Origin: Cladocopium goreaui
Lineage: Eukaryota > Sar > Dinophyceae > Suessiales > Symbiodiniaceae
DNA: 64,000 bases
Assembly (NCBI GenBank): GCA_947184155.2
Contig: CAMXCT020001115.1
Coordinates: 109,323-173,322 of the forward strand
Direction: 5' to 3'
A program made the position numbers and the translations under genes. Positions within the stretch are counted from its first letter, which is position 1. Each line of letters starts with the position of its first letter. Positions 55,050 through 64,000 of this stretch are shown here, piece after piece. The notes below the pieces were generated by a model. That model was not told the origin of the DNA, did no database searches, and saw only the letters and a list, made by a program, of their open reading frames with translations.

Positions 55050-56680
55050 TCGTTTGTCTTGAACATAACCCACCCCAAGAAGCATGTGCAACTTGATCAC
55101 TAGTTGTGGATCCACATGTCCTTCAAGCTCGCCTTTGCACATCGCTTCCCTTTCACTTTTGCGCAGCATTGCAGACTTGTAGGGGACAGGTATGACTTCC
55201 TAGGAAGAACACTTGGAACAGATTGACGAATGACATGTCAGGATGAGGCCGGTGCCAATGCGCCAATGCCAGACATCGATTTTCGCTGAAAACTGGGCAG
55301 AGCTGATGTGCCGCAGCTTGCTGTGGGAATTTCAACCTCAATTGACTCAAATCGCAAGTCTTGATGCATTCTTTTTTGGCATTGGTTTGGTCTGCAGGTA
55401 GGAGAAACACATTGCAAGCAGAGAAGGTATTGCGTAGCTCACCAACTGAAGATGTGGTTTCTCCTTGTGGGCAAGCTCCTTTGGCATATACCTTTGCAAC
55501 TTCAAAGCGCCTTTTGATCTTTAGAGAATGATATTTTAAGGCATGGAATTAAGAGGTTTGATATGCGTAGCTGCATAGCTTCGCCACATCGAGGCTACTT
55601 TACCCAGGCAGGGACAACAGATGCACCAGTCCAGGAAGACTTGGGTGTTCAAACTCATTGGACAAGTTGCCTTCAAATCATTCAGTTTTGAACCAACGTG
55701 AGGCGTCAGCAAACTTAGAGCTGCAGTTCACAAAATGTTAGGGGCGAGCTTTCATCATTTTGACGAAACGCTCTGAGAATCGAAAAGTTCTGCGCAACTC
55801 CGCCAGGCTCAACGGGTCAATGCCGGCTGCAGTGGAGCCCTCGGCCGAGGCGCAGTCTCCTGCCTCAGTGAAATAGCTGAGCGTGGAAAGAAGAGGAAAA
55901 TAGATGAAGATAGCACATCTCGGGATGTCAGATGTAAAGCTAGTGATTTATGTGGGCTTGCAAGTGACCACGCTCCATTACACCTGGGGGCAGCTTCTAA
56001 AATAGATGTACCAAGATAGTGTTTTTTTTGGTGCATTGGACCTGAACTTTGGAAAGTTGCAACAGACAAACTGCGCCCAACAGCCCCGCAGAAACGGCGT
56101 TGCAACACATTGAGACCTGGATACAACAGGTCGATACAGATGGAGATGTTTCGTCCAAAATCGCCAGGAATTGGCTGAGATTGCAGAACACTATGGCGAG
56201 GCACCAAACCGGAAAGTCTTGGCTTACATCCTGGGTCCAAGGGAAATATCAAGCTGGAAATATTTGAATAACACATAGGAAGCGTTGTCAGGATCCACAT
56301 AAGTATTGAGAGTTGTAGTATTAAATTAAATGAATTCATGCCCTGTGGATCCCTGTGGTCAGTTCGTTCTGTAGGTGCATGCATGTCTCGAATTGCGGCA
56401 TCGAATATGACATGCCCAATAGGAATGTATCCATCTTGTCTTGTCATTTGGCTCGATTTCGTTGAAAGACCACAGCGGAAAATGGATGACGTAATTTCTT
56501 TCCACATTATCAGGAACAGCACGGTCATGCGAAAGCATAGGAAACAGAACATACTCTGCTCACAGTTCCGCAAAATCCGAGGCTTTCAATATGGCAGCAC
56601 TGGACACAGGAAACACATGGAAACACTAACATTGTGTCTTTCAGCTCCGCAGGAATCGCTGCATCAGCTGGCTGTAATGC
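55050..56680. other. No confident gene
   Basis: Holds one long minus frame (55809-56573, 254 codons) and a + frame at 56049-56267 reading TALQHIETWIQQVDTDGDVS. Neither has a known motif, and they lie on opposite strands of the same DNA, so at most one is real. Confidence 0.4.
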
Positions 56681-56686
56681 TGTGCC

Positions 56687-56770
56687 ATGGCCGTCCGAGT
56701 CTTTAGCGATGGACATTTGCTGCTCGAAACTGTCGAAGACTCACTGCTTCGTTCGCAGGACCTGGAATCT
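56687..56770 (+). CDS. Ubl-ankyrin gene exon 1: start and ubiquitin-like beta hairpin
   Basis: The ATG opens [19 protein letters not shown] and the exon ends ...SQDLES before a GCAAGG donor (56771). The pattern (hydrophobic strand, Gly turn, strand, then helix start) matches the beginning of ubiquitin-like folds. It splices in phase 0 to 56901. Confidence 0.65.
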
Positions 56771-59700
56771 GCAAGGTGGCTCTTTTGTGTGTGTGTCATT
56801 GGGGAAGGAAATTCATTAGACTTAACACATCGCATGGCTCACATGTCATCTAGAAGATGGTATCTCCATCACTTGTTATCTCTATTTTTTGTGTCTCAAG
56901 GACTTCGCTGGCTTGTTGAAGCAGCGGATCTGTGAGGTGAAGGGCGTGCCCAGCCACCGACAGAAGTTGCTCGGCATGGCCTCAGATCCAACAGTGTCAC
57001 GCTGTCAACTTGGTGGATTTGAGATGAAACCGACAGCATCTTATGTGCAGCCAGCTACCCTCACGTGGATCAAATGAATCTATTCTAGAAATGCGTTCGG
57101 GAAGCCCAACGAGTCGTCCAAAGCTAATTTGGAGCTACGCTGAAACTTGTGAGAAAGAGAGGCTGGGTAGGTGGTCGAGTTTACCCGAACTGGTGATGGA
57201 GGATAGGCTCCATCTTTTTACAGTCCTGAGTGCAGCGCTTAGGTTATTGTTGCCTGGAAAGTCTGAATTGACAGAGGGCTGCTCATGGAAATCGCTGGGC
57301 AACCCTTTGGAGGTCTCAATGGAGATTCAACCAGATGATCATGCTGAGGAAGCTTGGTCAACACTGGGGATAGCAAGTTTGGCCGAACCATAGTTGAAAA
57401 TTCAGTATTTGAAATGATTTTATCCTACAAACTTTTGAGAGACGTTTCCAGGGTTCGTTGCTTTTCCAAGGTTCAGAGGCATCAATTGCAGGCGAAAGTC
57501 AACAATGCAACACCCTGAAATAGAACATCTGCGCAACCAAGCGGTTCAACTTGAGTCACGGAACAAGTCGGTGCTCATATTTTGTGTGCCCTGCTCATGA
57601 AATTGAGGAACTGGTGTATGCATGTGAACACAAAAGAGAAAAAGATGTTCAGCGCCTTCTACGTGAAGGAAGGAATCCAAATGCCAAAGGCAAAGGACAG
57701 CAAAGGCCGTTGCAACTTGGTTTGAAAGAGGCTCAAACTCTGCCAAGGTAGATTCAAAAGGGACAGCCAAAATCAATAAAAGGATACTCACCAGGTAGAC
57801 CATGCAGATATTAGTTGGAAATCCTTGTTAGATTTGATGGTATACAGGTCATTTGGTTTGAGTTGTTGCAAAAATTGGGGCTTCGAAGAAAGAATCAAAA
57901 ATGCACATGAATGATATGCCACGACCGCGGATTGGTTGAAGAAGGAAAGCAAACATCCTATTCCTCAGAATTCACAGTATAAAAATAAGAGCACGTGTGT
58001 CATGGACAGCTTGTCAGGCTTTTTGTGTCCCTGCGAAGTGCGACGCTGATGCAGTCAAATTTTCCTTGTCCGTCCTAATCCCTACTTGGAGAAGATCCCA
58101 CTGATTGCACATCGGAACATGATTGCCTTACCTTAGTATGCTGTTCTTCCCGTATATTTCTGGTTCCTTCGAAATAGTCATGAACTTTTTCACTTTTGTT
58201 CCAATGAGAAAGTTTTATTGTGCTACATCTGCTCGATTTGTTCGATCTATACCTGTCAGGGACGTGGCCATTCGCAGTCGCCACCTGGGCATTGTGCGGG
58301 CACTGCTGGAGGGCAAAGCACACCTCACGCCAGACGCCTTGCACCTGACCGCAGACCATCAGAGCGCCGAGGTGCACCACAGTGCAATGTGACGCAACGG
58401 TTGGGAAGGGCATGGAAGGGCTAGGAGCATGGTTAGGAGTTCAAAAGTAAAAATTGTATGCAATACCTTTTTTCGATATGAATTAATTCCATTGTGTTGA
58501 ACTGGTGTCTATGTTGTTAAGTTTTGAGGTTTGAATATCACGTCTATCAATGATTTGAAAAGCTTGTACTTCTTGAAATGCCCAGTACCGCTGCATGGGT
58601 ATCCCACATCATGGCCACCATGGCCACGATGCTCACCATGGCCGTTGAGGTCCTTCGGGTCTTGATTGCTGCCCGAGCACCGCTGGATTCATTGAGGAAG
58701 GGCGACTCACCTTTCGATGGCATGACTGCTTTGCAACAGGCTTGCATACACGGCTCCACCGAGGCCATGGGGAGCGAAGTTTGGGATCCCAAAGGGTTTC
58801 TGGTGGTTGCTGGTACTTGGTTACTGTTAGACGAGAATCGCTTAGTCTTGGAGAAATTGCTCAAATGTGTATGTCTTGGATAGATTTTCGGGTTGCCCTA
58901 GGCCACCACTGCAACCTGATTGCCAAAGCACCAAAGCCCCAACGAGGTGGTGCAACTCTTGCTGTCAGCCAGAGCGAATGTAAAAGCACAGAGCAGCTTG
59001 GCCCAAGGGTGGCTTGAAGCGCCAGATGCAGTTTGACCTTTTGACATGTCTATGATATCCATGCCTTATTGTAGCATTCGTGCTGTTGAACTTCAGCTAC
59101 TTCCAAAGCCATTTGTGAATGCAATTTCAGATCAGAAGACTTGAGCATTCCTTTGAGAAGATTGGAACTTACGAATGAATCAATAAACAGAAATTATCCT
59201 GTCAATGTCAAATCTTTTCTAGCCATGCATGAGGCACCGGTGGGGAGACAGCCTTGCACCTTGCCACCAACTACGACATCGCCATGGCGTTGTTCAATGC
59301 ACCTTGCCACCAACATGACTGCCACAGTGTGACAATAAAAAACATCAGTCTAGCAGCAAGCATTGAGCAGTCATGAATCTGAGTTTAAGTGATTCAACTG
59401 TTCAAGGCCAAAGCAGATGCAGGCATCTTAGACAAGTCGGGTGCTAAAGCCTTGTACCGCGCAGCCGAGAATGGCTTGGATTCAGTGACCAGGGCCTTTT
59501 TTGATGCAGGAGTTATCCCGAAAGAGCAACTTGACAGAAGACAAAAGCCTCCATCAGAATATATATTCTTCAATGAGTTTGTTCATGTCTTTCTGGTCTT
59601 GTGGTTCTCACCTGGATCTTGGAAATGCTCCAGCTTAGCAGATGATTCTTCTCCCAAAAGGACTGCGCCTTTCTTTGGGCCTTCCGGTTCCAAAAAGGGT

Positions 59701-62312
59701 TTGGACGGTGAGGAGCTGTATGGGATCAAGTTTTCTAACCTTTCCAAGTTTTCCAAGTTTAAGTCATTTAGGGCATCCAAGTCATCTAGGTAACCTGAGT
59801 CGTCTAAGGGACTGGGAGAGTACCAACAAGCTGATGCGAATAGTTCCTGGGCATCGCCGGAGGAAGGAGCGTAAGGAACGTTTTGCGCTTTGGAAAGATC
59901 CTATAATACACGTGTATATATATATACATACATACATACATACATATAAATAAAAATATACAAATAAAAATAAATATATAAATATAAATATAAATATATA
60001 CATATATATATATTTATTTATTTATATATACATAAATTTACATAAATATAGATACATATATATTTATATATTTATATATTTACATATACATATATATATA
60101 CATATACATACATACATATACATACACATATTCATAGACATACATATATATACGTATATATACACATATATATACGTATATATATATACATATGTATATA
60201 TATATACATATATATACATATATATATATACGTATATATACATATATATATACATATACATACATATATATATATATTTACATACATACATATACATACA
60301 CACATTCATAGACATATACATATATATATATACACACATTAGGTTTTCTTTGAATCATGAAACTTTTTGAATAAGTGAAAGTGCATTCCCAACATTACTG
60401 TGCATTGCTGTCCGTTTCTGTACAGGCCATGCTGACTTTTTTCGTGATTTTCATTCGAAATAGAAAGCGAGGAACAAGATATACAAATCCAGCAGGATTT
60501 TTTTTGCGGAACGCTTTGTTTGTTTTGGTTGCCCTTCCAAGACAAAGAAAGCAAGGTCCACGCACAACCTCCCTGTTCCTGTGAAGACAAGAAGCTGCGC
60601 TTTGCAGTTTGGGAGGTTGGACATGCCATCGATGCTTGGCCGATTCATGGTGCAGCTCTTGAACGCTGGCAGTTTAGGGATGCCTTGTGACCTTCTTATC
60701 TTCTTGTGCGCTTCTCAGAAGCCATCCCAGGATGAGTACATTGCAGAAGGTGCAAATCCAAATCAAGCAAACATTTTTGGATTCACGCCATTGCACTTGG
60801 CAGCATGGAGGAACAATTTGGAAGGCGGCCGAGCATTGGGGGGTGTGTAGTTGAAGGTTTTCTTTACTGTTCACCTTTTGAGATAATTGTCTCAAGCTCA
60901 TGCACTTTATGGAAGCATTTCTGTGTTTCAGTTCAACAGTCCACAAAGAAATGTGAATCTTTGAAATGTTTGTTTTGTGCTTTTGCGGCAGTTGCTTGAA
61001 TGTTCATCGCAGGATGTTTGTCTTGTTAAAGCTGGAAGCATTTGACGAATGTCGCATCGAAGGTGTCCGCGGGCTCTTGAGATGCAAAGCACATCCGGAT
61101 CCTACAGCTTCAGATGAAGAAGCTGTGACTCCAATGCACCTTGCAGCTGAAAGCTCCTTGCTAGAAATATGACATAAGTTTTGGAGTGTAAAACACCTGG
61201 CCATCTTGACATTAATTTTTTCCATGGGAATTGGTACCTAAGATTCCGGGGTCGACGTCGTGCTGCATCTCGTGGAAGCTTCTGCAGACATCAACAGAAA
61301 ATGTGGCATGAACCAACAAAGTGCATTACATGCGGCGTCTTTGCTGGGCGACGTGGACATGGTTCGGGGTCTGATTCTCAGCAGTGCTGCCTTGGATGAA
61401 TGCGATGCAGATGGAGAGACCCCATTGCACTTGGCTGCGTTTGCGGGTCAGAGTAAAACAGCGCAACTTTTGCTCGTTGCCAATGCTTCAGTTGGGCAGC
61501 ATGATGGAAGTGGTAACACACCATTTCATTTGGCTGCTTCGAATGGACACATGGGCATCTTACTTATTTTCAGCCAGACTTTAGTTTCGCTTGCTCACTT
61601 GATGGAAGGATGCATTGACTGAGCATGTCTGGTTGACATTTCAGGATACCCAAATATACCACTTCGTTTTTGGCCAGTTTGTTCCATCAACATGATTTTC
61701 CCGAAATTTAGCCACAAAATCTACTTCTGAATCTCGTCATCAGCAAGGTGTGGTGAAATCTTTCCTGATGGCTTTTGCTCCTTTGGATCAGCAAGATCAT
61801 TCGGATGGGAACCTGACCTTGCATTTAGCTGCCCGAGCAGGGCACCTCGAAGTGGTGAGGAGTTTAGTTGAAGCGATGGCCTCTGTCCATGCCCAGAACA
61901 AGTCTGGAAACTCTCCGCTCCACTTGGCATCCGCTTATGCTCGCGTTGAAGTTATGCATTTTTTGCTTCAAGCACGTGCGCACGTGAACTGTCCGAATTT
62001 CCGTGGTGAAACGCCTTTCAACTTGGCGCTGCAGGATGGTTTGAATGAGGTTGCTCAAATATTACGTTGCTTGGTCACAGTTTTTGTTTTTAGCCTAGCG
62101 TTTGACAACTGCTTGGTCTCCCCCCGGCCCTTTGTGCTGGCAGTTACTCGACAAAATTCTAAGGTGAAGCAGGCGACACCTGTGCAGAGTACGCGTACGG
62201 TGATCCTTCCTATATGTGGCCAAAGAACTTCCAAGTTTTCGCTTGGCCAACAATGCCGATGCCAATTTCCATGCCAGCCATGCCCATGCCAATGATGCCA
62301 ATGCCTGAATGA
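56687..62312 (+). CDS. Ubiquitin-like domain plus ankyrin-repeat protein (whole locus)
   Basis: Starts at the ATG at 56687 with a beta-grasp (ubiquitin-like) N-terminus split over two exons. A series of about ten ankyrin exons follows between 57.6 and 62.07 kb (for example [23 protein letters not shown]). It ends with an exon rich in Met-Pro and a TGA at 62310. Ankyrin repeats bind other proteins; a ubiquitin-like head suggests a scaffold or adaptor role, possibly in protein turnover, which is inference. Introns range from ~110 bases to over 1 kb, one holding a large CATA microsatellite. Some repeats are incomplete, so a few exons may have been missed or the gene may be partly decayed. Confidence 0.75.
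56901..56973 (+). CDS. Ubl-ankyrin gene exon 2: ubiquitin-like helix and loop
   Basis: After GTGTCTCAAG it reads [20 protein letters not shown] then QKLL. 'LK..I....G.P...Q.L' is the signature of ubiquitin-like helix 1 and the following strand. The end is approximate (GCATGG could be a GC donor). Confidence 0.65.
57600..57711 (+). CDS. Ankyrin exon, repeat 1 region
   Basis: Reads [20 protein letters not shown], then [18 protein letters not shown]. 'V..LL..G.NPNAK...PL.L' is an ankyrin helix pair and turn. Borders are approximate. Confidence 0.65.
58260..58371 (+). CDS. Ankyrin exon
   Basis: Lies between CCTGTCAG and GTGCAC (58372). Reads [20 protein letters not shown], then [14 protein letters not shown]. 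It holds the second half of one ankyrin repeat and the first half of the next, so exon borders fall inside the repeat unit. Confidence 0.7.
58650..58763 (+). CDS. Ankyrin exon
   Basis: Reads [20 protein letters not shown], then [17 protein letters not shown]. 'G.TALQ.AC..G..E' is the ankyrin consensus. The donor may be GCCATG (GC type). Confidence 0.7.
58947..59010 (+). CDS. Ankyrin exon (short)
   Basis: After CCCCAACGAG it reads [20 protein letters not shown]. It is the helix-2 and loop part of a repeat. Confidence 0.65.
59234..59303 (+). CDS. Ankyrin exon (short)
   Basis: Reads [21 protein letters not shown] clean 'GETALHLA' turn. The two short exons (this and 58947) together make about one repeat. 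Confidence 0.65.
59389..59530 (+). CDS. Ankyrin exon
   Basis: Reads [20 protein letters not shown], then [18 protein letters not shown]. 'D..G..AL..AAENG' is ankyrin-like. The 3' edge is near GATGCAGG. Confidence 0.65.
59915..60340. repeat. TA/CATA microsatellite in the ankyrin gene intron
   Basis: About 425 bases of TATA and CATACATA repeats giving poly-Tyr/Ile/Met shadow frames on the minus strand. It lies in the longest intron of the gene. Confidence 0.95.
60612..60671 (+). CDS. Possible ankyrin half-repeat exon
   Basis: After CTTTGCAG one frame reads [19 protein letters not shown], ending like an ankyrin helix 2. It would join directly to GANPNQAN in the next exon. Weakly supported. Confidence 0.4.
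60746..60826 (+). CDS. Ankyrin exon
   Basis: After TACATTGCAG it reads [20 protein letters not shown], then WRNNLEG. A full turn and first helix of a canonical repeat. Confidence 0.75.
61062..61168 (+). CDS. Ankyrin exon
   Basis: Reads [20 protein letters not shown], then [18 protein letters not shown]. 'TPMHLAAE' is the ankyrin core. A TGA follows, so a donor must lie before 61168. Confidence 0.75.
61249..61558 (+). CDS. Ankyrin exon with three repeats
   Basis: The second longest exon of the gene. It carries three near-canonical repeats: [40 protein letters not shown] and [17 protein letters not shown]. Repeat spacing is 33 residues. The frame runs on to a TGA near 61620, so it is spliced or ends the exon before that. 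Confidence 0.85.
61747..62068 (+). CDS. Ankyrin exon with three repeats
   Basis: After CATCAGCAAG it reads [40 protein letters not shown] and [20 protein letters not shown]. Strong matches to the consensus, which makes the ankyrin call secure. Confidence 0.85.
62173..62312 (+). CDS. Terminal exon with Met-Pro tail
   Basis: After GTGAAGCAG the frame reads [19 protein letters not shown], then [20 protein letters not shown] and PE with a TGA at 62310. This is a plausible C-terminus in phase with a preceding ankyrin exon. The MP/MPMP repeats are low-complexity and of unknown function. Confidence 0.6.
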
Positions 62313-62493
62313 AGCCATACCATCATGGTTCGTTTCAAAAACGTTGCCAATTGTACTTCTGTTCTCTCCACATTCAACATTGAAGGCGGTGAAACTAGTG
62401 CAGTGAATTATTTGGTTGTGTTGGCTTCTTTGCGTTTTTGTTAGTATTGAGGAACGATCCATGCTAAACTTTCAGCGAACTTGAGGAGGCCTC

Positions 62494-62721
62494 GTGGCCG
62501 GAACTTTGCGTTACATGCAGCAAAAGAAGGCCTTTGCAAAAGGAATGCAATTTGGTGCATTTTGGGTTGGGCCAAAAGAAATTACCTCCAACAAAACCAC
62601 ATGTAGTTACATTGCGGAAAAAAACGATGTTTTTCGAGATGTTTCTTGTTCGAAAAACCAGGCAACTGAACAGATGCAAGCCTTGATTGACCGGTTTCGG
62701 CAGCATGAAGGCCAATGCTGA
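62494..62721 (+). CDS. Unidentified ORF, 75 codons
   Basis: Reads LRYMQQKKAFAKGMQFGAFW, then ATEQMQALIDRFRQHEGQC and a stop. It looks protein-like, lacks an ATG start and could be the last exon of another gene or an alternative end of the ankyrin gene. No domain is recognised. Confidence 0.3.
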   Translation: MAGTLRYMQQKKAFAKGMQFGAFWVGPKEITSNKTTCSYIAEKNDVFRDVSCSKNQATEQMQALIDRFRQHEGQC

Positions 62722-63159
62722 ATTGGCCAAAATAATGGAATCAGAGCAGCCAGCTTCTGGATCAGGATTATGGCTTGAAAAAATGTGTCAATGGGCGTCA
62801 ATGAGAATTATGTGTCATATCACATATCACGACTTGGGATGAGGTTGGAATATGACAATTAATTGTTGGTGATTTCTTGTTGTTTCCGTTTATGCTTTAT
62901 GCTTCTTTTTTTTTTTTCATCTGCTAGGCAAGGGTCTCTAGATTTTAGACAAAACTGCAACTCACTCCTTCCCTCCTTCCTCATCGCCAATTCGATCCTG
63001 TGGACTGCGCATGGACCAGAACGCCAAATCGCGGGCCCGACATGCTGTGGAGTGTGCTTCAACTCGAACTCATGTCAGATAGAATGCCTGAAAAGATGCG
63101 AGAAAGAATGTCAGAATATAAGTCAGAAAATGTGTCAGGATAGATGCTAGATAGAATAT

Positions 63160-64000
63160 CAGATAATGCGTTAGAAAAAAATATATATATATATATATAT
63201 TTCATATATATTTCCAGATGGGATGTCAGAATAATGTATTGGAATTGGGATTACTCGAAGAAAATAATTTTGCTCTTCTGATTTGTTGCTTTTCCGCTTT
63301 TCTTTTTTTTTATTTGTTGTTTAGTTGTTTACTTCTTTATTAATCCTATATAATTTTGTCCGAAACCTTTTATAAAAAGATGTGCCTAAAGATTTATTAT
63401 TTGAATTGTTTATTTTATTTTTATAATATATATTGTTTAATTGTTTGTATTTTATTTATTTTATTTATATTATTTGGTTATTATCTTTATTTATATATAT
63501 TTATAAAATATATATATATAAATTATTTAAAATATTATAAATAGTATTTATATTATTTTTACAAAATTATAAATTATTTAAATATATTTATATTATTTAA
63601 AATTTTATTAAATAATTAATATTATAAAATAAAATAAATAAAAATAAAGCAAAAAAAATTATGTATAAATTAGGGAAAAAAATAAAAATAAAAAATTGGA
63701 TTTAAAAAAAAAGGAAAAGTAAAATAAATTTAAATATTAAAAAAATAAAAATTAAAGGATTGGATAATGTTATTGTTTTTTTTATTTAGTAAAAAAAGTA
63801 AAAATGGAATGGGGAAATATGGAAAAAAAAATAGAAATAATAAAGAATTAATATAAATAATAAATATATTTTAATAAATTATATAAATTTTTTATAATAA
63901 ATTATTTCTGATTAAGTATGTTACTAATATTTGGGAATTAAGTGTAATAATATTATTAAAATTATGTTTGTTATATAAAGTAAAGAAGGATATAATTAAA
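63160..64000. other. Extremely AT-rich tract without genes
   Basis: Mostly A and T (by eye over 85%), dominated by TAAATA, ATAAAA and TTTATT words, in contrast to the mixed composition before 63.1 kb. It has no long frame except a Tyr/Ile/Leu-rich shadow at 63356-63544. It continues off the end of the window. Confidence 0.7.

Noticed and set aside
55809..56573. 254-codon minus frame
   Set aside because: No motif; the + strand over the same bases holds an equally plausible short frame, and neighbouring genes are on the + strand. Kept out as unproved.
59780..60340. Tyr/Ile-rich minus frames resembling membrane proteins
   Set aside because: They are translations of TA/CATA microsatellite DNA.

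Overview
The window looks like nuclear DNA of a dinoflagellate, most probably of the Symbiodiniaceae type. The reasons are: short GC-rich exon islands in long introns; splice junctions of the AG|G type with GT, GC and possibly GA donors; a degraded LINE whose polyprotein carries an extra methyltransferase-like domain; many small palindromic elements; and a very high load of micro- and minisatellites. There are no operons or other bacterial gene organisation, and almost no uninterrupted open frame belongs to a host gene. The taxon is inferred from style, not from a marker gene.

Layout. 0-15 kb: intronic or intergenic DNA with exon-like islands on the + strand. It also holds a 1.76-kb element with perfect 34-bp terminal inverted repeats (667-2430) and many copies of several MITE-like palindromes. 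15.7-23.9 kb: a minus-strand, frameshifted non-LTR retrotransposon. Read 5' to 3' its domains are a zinc-ribbon ORF1, an RNase H fold, an APE-type endonuclease, a reverse transcriptase, C2H2-like fingers and a C5-methyltransferase-like domain. It is flanked by a ~180-bp direct duplication. 24-41 kb: further + strand exon islands of one or more unidentified genes (the LINE may sit in an intron of one), and a cluster of minus-strand open frames at 28.9-34.2 kb. 41.1-45.85 kb: four different tandem-repeat arrays side by side.

47-53.9 kb: a + strand cryptochrome/photolyase gene of the CRY-DASH type in about 15 small exons, with an in-frame TAA in the penultimate recognisable exon. 56.7-62.3 kb: a + strand gene joining an N-terminal ubiquitin-like fold to a chain of ankyrin repeats, mostly one or a few repeats per exon, ending in a Met-Pro-rich tail. 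63.2-64 kb: extremely AT-rich DNA with no gene.

The clearest host genes are the CRY-DASH gene (flavin-binding blue-light receptor or DNA repair) and the ubiquitin-like/ankyrin gene (probably a protein-interaction scaffold). The other exon islands have good splice contexts but no product I can name. All exon borders were read by eye and may be off by a few bases. Strand and frame are firm only where a protein motif is cited.
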